Under the pieces are notes generated by a model. The model saw only the letters and a program-made list of their open reading frames with translations, did not search any database and had not been told where the DNA came from. A DNA stretch of 64,000 bases, taken from positions 1 to 64,000 of the forward strand of contig JABVXV010000253.1 in the NCBI GenBank assembly GCA_013365325.1, given 5' to 3'. Positions within the stretch are counted from its first letter, which is position 1. Each line of letters opens with the position of its first letter. Both the position numbers and the translations under genes were made by a program. The DNA comes from Dipetalonema caudispina. Lineage: Eukaryota > Nematoda > Chromadorea > Rhabditida > Onchocercidae. Of this stretch, positions 53,510 through 62,500 are shown one piece after another.

Positions 53510-56500
53510 AAATAAACAAAGAAATGTATTGAATAGGTTATTTTGTATAAATCTATTACGATACTTTATGCATCATACGGTAACAACAACAACAACAATA
53601 ACAATAAAATCAACCATCACAACCGTTCATACCATTACTCGTTTTATTCACTATTATTTCTTCTTTATTGTTATTGTTTTCGCTCAATTAATCGATGCTG
53701 GGAGCTCGAAACAACGAATTCAAAAAGGTAAAAAAGAAAAATGGAAAAAATATTTAAAATATATTTTTTTTTTTAAATTTCAATAATATTATTAGAATAA
53801 AATAATATAAAATAATAAAGTGATTTTATTTTATCACTTCATTTATATTATTATTATAATACATTTTTCCCTATATTACAAAATACTAATCAATAATGAT
53901 CGTTATTATATTTGTTTAATTCATTTATCATTTATGACTAATACTGGTAGGCTAAAATTGTTCTTGGCTATTTCATTGCTTAAATGATAATTGGCTTATC
54001 AATGATTTGAGAATGATTTGATTGGTGTTGTATTGATGAAAAATGAAACGTTCAGTTTAACCTATTTCTATGACTATATATGATTAAGATAATTTTTCAA
54101 AATGATACATTATAAAATGAGCTTTTTTAAATTATAATCAAATAATTTCAGACATTGATAATTTTAATTTTTGATATTTTTATTTTGTAATTTTTTTATG
54201 ACTCAGCGGAAAATATAATTCATATTAGTGGGTAATATTACAAACATAGCTATTACCATTTTGATCATGAATTTCGAATACTTCCGATTAAATTTTTTTT
54301 TTTAAATTTATGACAATAGAAAAAAACCTTCTGATTAGCTTTCCCATTCATTTATCACATTACTTTTTTTTTTTTTTTTTTTGTAACATTCGAGTACTTG
54401 GAATCAGAAAAGAAATTATGAAAGTTTATGAAATATTATATATTCAATCAATACTTTCATTACCTTCGTATTACAATTTAAATTTTTAATTGTTCATTAC
54501 ATATATGCTTAATCTTTGGAAATCTATTTTGGTATTATATCATCATTTCTTATTATCATTTTATGTATTATTTCAAAGTTTGCATATGAGAAGAAAGTGA
54601 AATAAGTTAAATTTGATAAAATAAGGCAAAAAAATTTTTGAAATATTTATAAAATCCATCAACTGTTTTTTCCAGAGCATGGTATATTAGTAATGGTTGC
54701 AAAAAAAAATTTATTTCTGAAGAAAAAACTGGCAAAACTGCTTTTCCAGTAATAGTAATGATAATAATAATATTAACAAAACGAATCTTAATTAAATCAT
54801 ATTTTAGAAAGTTTCAGCAAATAACTTTTTTGGAAATTGCAAAAAAGATTCTTCTATGATTAAAATATTTAATTAATTAATTTTGTCCCAATTAATTATT
54901 CAACTTTTCGAATTAATATTTCATGATTTTTTCTTTTTAGTACCATCAGCTCCAAGAGATATGGAAGTTCTGCTGGTTAATGCATCAGCGGTAAAGGTAA
55001 GCTGGGAAAAGCCATTATATACAAACGGTGATATCATTGGATACTATGTTTACAAGGATCGGTTATTAAATGGTGAACCGATTAATGATAAATTACAACG
55101 AGCTATCATCTATGATCAACATGTTAGTTATAATTTATGAAATAAAAATTTTAATTTCAAAAAGAAAAATTTCAAATGGAAAACTTGTATTGTTTATTCA
55201 ATGATCTATTTACTTAATTATAATATTGCTTCCTTTTATGTCTTGCTATCCATTTTTAAAATTTATTTTTTTTGAAACTTTTTATAGTTTTACTAAAAAT
55301 TGTACCTATCACCCTGTTCGTTACTAAAATAACAATTAGACTGGCATTTTGTATATATGAAAAGTAACGATCTTTTCAATATTTAAAAAAAAATATGGTA
55401 CAACAAAATGCATTATTACGTATATTATCAAATATAGAATACTTAAAAATACAAAAACAAAATTTCAATTAAGATTGATTTTCTTTTTTCCTAAATCAAA
55501 TATCAAGATAGTTTTAATTTATTCAAAATTTCGTCAAAACTTTTGGTATTTGCTGAATAATCGAGAAATGATACCTACTCAATGCACATTCAAGAATGCT
55601 AATTAGCTAGTTATTTAATGTAGTATATCAGATCTCTTTTACGCGACCAATTTTCTCCAGCACTTTTCATTACTACGAAATATGTTCGTCATGATATGAA
55701 ATTTCCGGATATCTTTTTCTTCCAGAAAACACATATATTGATCACAGATCTTGAACCAAATACGGAGTATTCATTTCGAGTAAATGCTTTTAACAGGCAT
55801 GGTGATGGCGAATTTAGTGCAAGCAAAAAAATTCTCACCGGCGGATTGCGTAAGCTTTTATTTTAAAAGTTTAATTTATTTTTCATTGAAACATTTCGTC
55901 TGTATTTTGGCAAAAAAAATTCACTCCGAATGAATTTTTCCGTTTAAATTACATTTGCAAAATTTCGGAAAAATTTTTTCTTTCCTCAATAATCAGTCAT
56001 TTATCATACATCATCACTACGGAATATTTTCATTTTTAGCTCCATCAGAACCACAAACTCATTCCGTTAATTTGCTCAATGATGAAGCTCCATTACGGGC
56101 ACGTGTTGATTGGAAACCACCAAAGGTTTGAATTTAACAATTAAATCAATATTTTAGCTTATTACTGTTAAAATGAAATAATCAAATAGACCTAATTATT
56201 AAATAAATTTTTGATGAATTTGAAAATTTATAACAAAATTGTGCAAGTAATTTCTAAATTGTAACTTTTCGAAAATTATACATTAGAAAGAAAGAAGATA
56301 ATTGTATATCTTTCATGTAACATTTTGCAACATAAAGAAAAACTTGCTGAAAATTGAATAATTTTAATTAGTTTCGAATTATTAAATTATTTTTCACTCT
56401 TTGCTTTGTAGAATATGGTAAAGTCATGCAATTAAAATTTCAACTAATTTCACAATCTTTCTTTTTTTTGTCTAGAATCTTAAAAATTATTTCTTATGAA

Positions 56501-59500
56501 ATTATCATATAAATTTCAGTTCACGTATAATTTACCAATCAACAAATATATGATTTGGTACAAACCATTTGAACATATCGATGCACGTAAAATTGAAGTA
56601 CCCGGCACACAAAATTTTGCTATACTTGATGGTTTATGTACGTTACGTGAAAATATTTTTTATCTTTTTTTTTTTTTTTAATTATATATTTCAAAAAATC
56701 GAATTTTTTTTTTTTAGTGAATGGAATTTATTTTTTCTAATATCTTCATTAAGTCTATTAATTTATTACTTACTCTTTATTCTCCTGATATTTCCTATAA
56801 AAAAAAAAAAAAAAAAGTATTACACAGAAAAGATTTGGTTATATTGAAATTTCAAGAAATTAATTATATTTGTTTCCAATTTATTGATTAATATAAGTTG
56901 TCAATAATGATATATTCAATTCTTATTTTTTTTTTTTTTAGCATGAAATGAGTGTAGTGAAAAAATTAGACCAGAATTTGTAATAAATTAATTTAAAACT
57001 AACTAATAACTATTAGAGAATATTTGGGAAAAAATTTTCACTTTTTTCTTTTTTTTTTTGATTAATAGATCAATTAATAGACAAAAAAATGTGTGAAATT
57101 TTTATAGATTACATTGATACATTTATCCGTTTCAGTTTTTACATACTTTCAACAATTTTTTTTTTTAAACAATAAATTATTTGCAGTTATGGGAAGATTG
57201 TACGAAATTAATATAGCAGCAGAAAATGATGATGGCATAGGTATGAATGCAACAGAATGGTTAACAACACCGATTGGAATACCTGAAGCTGAACCACTTA
57301 ACGTACGCTATGAGATTAACGCTGATCAGGTAGAAAATATGTTTTTTTTTTTTTTTTTTTTTTTTTGTTATGAGAATATATTGGTTAATGGTTAGGGATT
57401 AGGAATTCCGGAAATGAACTAAACTTCTAATATTATTACCAAAGAATAAAATTTACGGATAGAATTGAAGCTTTAGCTTCAATTGTTCTTTTTCCACACG
57501 AATTTTTTGGACTTTTTTTTTGACATAACCAACAAAATATCCAGTAATATATGAAAATGATAGTATAGTTTCGAAGCAATTTTGTGATTGAAATTAGATA
57601 CAGATTTTTATGTTGATCCTATTCACTATTTTATCGTATTTGATAGGAACATGGAATAAAATTATGCAAAATTCCATCCTTTTTTCTCTTTTATTTTTCA
57701 AAATTCTACTTCTTTTGTTGAAATTTAAGCATTCTTTTTTCTTTCTATGTTTCTGTTGTAAAGTCGATTTACGGGTGATATGATTTCGATCAATTTAAAT
57801 TCATATGGGAATAATTTTAAAATTTTAATGTAGACATACTTTATCATGATATCGTATTACTATATCAACTGCTAAATTTAACGGCATATTATTATGTAAA
57901 TGAAATGGTGATTGATTATAGTGTGATGTTGAAGAGCATAGATACGATTATTTTGCACATGTGGTAATTATCGAAGCTTAACCTAAGAGTAATCATTTAT
58001 CGTAATTAATGGGAAATGAGGAATAATGAAAATCAAGGAATGAGGAATAATGAAAATTAAATTTTCAATAGTATCATTTGATTTGAAAAAAAGGAGAAAA
58101 TTCGTAATATATCACATGCAAAAAGAAAAAGACTATAACTTAAATTTTTCACAATTTTCCCTGATTTTTTATTATTACTAATTATTTGAAGTGAATAATC
58201 TGTCCTTTAAAAGTGCATTTTAATTTAATTTAAATTTTGATCTGAAACTATTAAATTCAAAAGTTTACTTTTGAATGCATCACAAAAAAAAAATCTTACT
58301 TTATACTTAACGATTTTTGTAATATTTTACACAATCCCTTGTTGTTTGACTGTATAAGTTGAAAAGATGTGAAATTTTGTCCAAAATTAACATCATTGAC
58401 GGAAATATTTCAAAGAGAGCGAAATATATAACATCCTTGCGAATATAAAAAATTTTACTGCAACATTGGCGCGCATATTATTTATAATAGATATCTCAAC
58501 AAGGGAGAGATTAAACGGTCTACAACTTTTATCTTATAATTTTACTAAACAAGAACTGGTCATTACATACTTCGTAAAGGAAGTTCTAATGATGCCAACT
58601 GTCGAATTATTCCATTCCATCAGATCATTCCGACTTCATTTAAACATTTTAATGATTTTAACAAATCCGATATGCACCATTTCGTGAATTGTTACGCATT
58701 CATACAAACATTCTATATGCGTAATATTTCATGCAAGAAAAAGTTTTCATATTTATTGAATAAATTACTTATTTCATAAAATTGATTGCCATGTTTACTA
58801 GGAAAGATATTACGAAACATTTTCTCTAATTTGCTTAATTTTCATGCGTCTTTATTTTTGTAGTATTTTTTAAAAGGAAAATTTTCTTTTCAACTTTTGA
58901 TCAAAGTGAATACTCGATGAATTTAAATTTTCTTGGGAAAAAAGCAAACTAAAACCTCGTTAAGAAAAGAAAATTTTCTGTTTAAAAAAGTAAAGAAATA
59001 AAAACCAATGTTTTTTGAAAGATTTTGAAAAAAGTCGTTCTTCGTAAATTTAAGAGATTTTCAAAAATTTTTACTTTTTTATTGCCTTTCAGTTCAATTT
59101 TAATATTGCTAACATTAAAAGAAGATGCCGACAATAGCTTTACAATAAATGGTAAATGCTTGGTTGTTTAATAATATTTCACTCTCATTTCTCGTTCTTG
59201 ACTAATAATACAATTCTCGTGGAGATAAAGTCTCCTCGAAGATACAGTATCCTCGAAGGCACAATCTTCGTGAAAATACAGTCTCCGCGATAGTACAGTT
59301 TCCGCAAAAATGGTTTCTTTATCTAAAAAAATTTGGAGATTAGCAAGATTATCGCTGCAGGGACTGCATAGTTTGCGGAGAACACGTAATTTACGGGAAA
59401 AATTTTCATTTTAGAAAATTTCACTTTCGTGATTCATTTTCCTTATGCGTAGTTGCTAAGATTCTCCTCTCTATCTTTTCTTTGAATTTGCAAAAATTAT

Positions 59501-62500
59501 TAGAATTTTTTATGTGTCCTATTTTTAATTATAAAGTAAATTTTCTAGTGTTAGATTTCTACTTATGAAGTGAAATTTTTGATCTTAAATTTTCAATTAT
59601 AAAGCAAAATTTCTGATGTCAAATATTTCTCTTTTTTTTTTGAATTACAATTATTTTATTTGCAAGTGATAGTAACCATCTGTCTTTCCCATTTAAAAAA
59701 TTACTGCATCTATAATAAATAAATGAATAGATCAGATATGGATTATAAGGATAATCCGGGAAAGGTTATCTCAAAGCAAATAAGCATGCTCGATATATGC
59801 TTACAATTTAGGAATATTATTAGCTTCGAAATGAAAGTTGAAGCGGTCTCAGTAGTAATAACTTTTTTAGATCAAATCTTTATACAAATATTCAGGTCTA
59901 TTATCATTGTGTCGATTTGAATCAATCCTTTTAGATTCGGACAATCAAGAAAGATGATATTACGATTGTCTCGAATCAAACACCCATTTATTTTAGATCA
60001 AATTTTTAGACAGATGATTCAGATTAGCATCATAGCATACATGTATCAAAGCATGCCGATCCTTTAAGTCCGGCAAATCCAGAGATATGATACTACTATT
60101 AGTTTGTCTTGATTCGAGTACTCGGATGAGATAAAAGTTAGAAAAATCCTGAAAACATTCCTTTTAAAAACTTGAAAATAAGCGACAAGATCATTTGCAA
60201 TCTTTCTAAAAAATCGTGTCGTTATGATTTTTTTTAATATTTTCTAATTTAACATTATCATAGTACTGCATTCATCCAATAAGTGAAAGTTAGCTTTATT
60301 CCTTCAAGAGAAAAACAATATTACAATGAAAAGTTATTTAAAAAAAAATTTATCTCTACAAATCTTTTTTTTTTACAATTAAAGATTTGTCAATAATATT
60401 ATTTATTTTATATCATTCGCACGATATGTTTGCATCAGAAATTAGACAAGAATTCCTCAATTTGTACAACATTTGTTTAAATTCTTAAACTCCCTTTCAT
60501 CAAATATTTTATCAATTTATCAAATTCACAATCATTATCACTACTGTTTTTATAACCGCTTAAAACTAATATCAATTATTCATTCTTAATCAACAAAATT
60601 AGATTACACATTAGCAAAGTGTATATAGAATTATCTTTTGCAATTATTCGTGATAATTTTTACTTCCAATTGTTACAGAGAAAAAAGTAGTTCGAGATTA
60701 TTTGCTTCAAATATTAATTTGAAAATTTAATGCAAATATTTGCGAAATGATTTGTGATGTCATAATTCTTTCAAAAATTGCCATTTTACTTATTGATTTT
60801 GATTTGTATTAAAACCTTTATATTTATTCAAAAAATGAGAAAAATATATGAAAGAAAAATTAGTGCTATTCATATGTCATTTATACGTCATTTACTTCAG
60901 AAGGTTTTTATTTCAATTTTGATAAATTTCGCTTTCTTTTCTTTTTTTCTCTCTTCCCTTCGAAAAACAATCATTTATTTCGCACTTTTTTTTCTGTTTG
61001 ATTAAATGAAATAGAAAGATCAAATTTTCTGATTTTTAATCAAATTCTCTCAGTTGTTATTCTCCACTTCATTAATCCATTTTAAACATTGAAAAAGTAA
61101 TTACGAGGCTATTTAAAACTAATGCAAAAATGGTATAGTATCAAGAAAGAAATTCTTTGGATGACAGCAATGATAACATAGTAAAATGATCGGCCATATT
61201 TTTTTTGCCGGAAATAGATAATGTCCGGTGGTGGCAATAATTATGCTGTTAAATCATCCGGTGTGTGTTTTACCGGAAGTAGGTAATGATTTATACCGTG
61301 TCGGAAATAGGTTGTAGTACAAAAACGTATCATTTGTTTATATAATATTAAAAGTAAAACCGTTTCGATCGATCAGTTTAGTTTTTCTGACCGTTCTTTT
61401 ACTTATTACTGCAAATGCGTTTCATCATATCTAGCTAATATTTGGTATTTTTTTTCCTATTCGTTTCTTTTTATTCGCTTTTTTTTTTTATATTTATATT
61501 TCATATCTCACTAAATAATCAGCTTTATTGCGCATAAACAAATTTTAACAAAATTTAAATCACATAAGATTCAAAAAAAGCATTATAAATATTTACTTTC
61601 ATCCAAACTTCATTCAAATTTGTTATTAGTAAATATTGACATTTTTTCCAAGTTTATCCTAATTAACACTTAAGATCAAACAGAAATGTTTGGCACGAAT
61701 GATATGTTGTTGTAATTTTTGATATCATAATTTGATATTAAAATATGCAGTTATTAAAATTAGCAAATTAAATTTCTAATTTTATATGAAAACTCATTTT
61801 GCGATCAGTAAAGTATGATATGAGGAAGTGAAAAGAAGGGATAAAAATTTTATTTAATATATTTTAATCAATGAATGAAATCAACATTTTAGTCATGTGT
61901 TATATCTTCGTTCCATTATTACTTCCTTATCACTTATCATCCTAATCACTTATTCGCTCTTCATATTCCTTTCTCTTGCTTATTTATGAACTGTCATCCT
62001 CAGACAATTAAATTCATTTATCTTAACAACAATTATCATTTGCTGTAAAGTTTATTATTATTATTTACAATATGGTATTTATAATTATTATTATTTATTA
62101 TTATAGTTTATTATTACTTAGTTACAGAATCAAATAATTCATAGAAATAGCATATATCCATTTAAGAAATGAGAACCATTTAAGAAATGAGACTAAACTA
62201 GATCTTTTTCTTTTTTTAAAATAGATAATTTATTTTAAATTACAATATGCTAGTTGTATTTGAAAAGAAAGTATGGATAATAACTTTAAATATGAATAAT
62301 TTTGTTAATTGTTTATTTACTGTATAAATTAAATTAGGATATGTTTATTTAAATAAGTCTGTATCGGTTTTATTTTGTTAACAAGATATGGTTAAAAATT
62401 TCAGTAATAATGTCAATATTAAATTGCGCTATTATTAGTTATGTGTTCATTAATTACTGATTGCATAATTATCGGATACATTAACCGAATTGTGAAGCAA

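Larger units (their letters stand above)
34350..54940 (+). other. ptp-3: Intron 16 (20.6 kb) between FN4 and FN5
   Basis: The largest intron in the window. It holds the candidate FN4-FN5 microexon near its start and the alternative signal-peptide exon 1.2 kb before its end. Between them lie (ATT)n arrays at 38.1 and 48.4 kb, several other microsatellites, a 41-bp palindrome and a G-rich cluster, all listed separately. I find no nested protein or RNA gene. The remainder is A/T homopolymer-rich sequence. Its size and the signal exon near its 3' end suit an internal promoter. Confidence 0.75.

Noticed and set aside
58466..58687. 73-residue open frame in intron 21
   Set aside because: It begins with TTG, has no homology I recognise, and has no acceptor in phase with FN7.
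59093..59151. 59-nt block with a very strong acceptor (TTGCCTTTCAG) in intron 21
   Set aside because: It has an in-frame stop in phase 0 and a length not divisible by 3, so it is not a coding exon of this gene.
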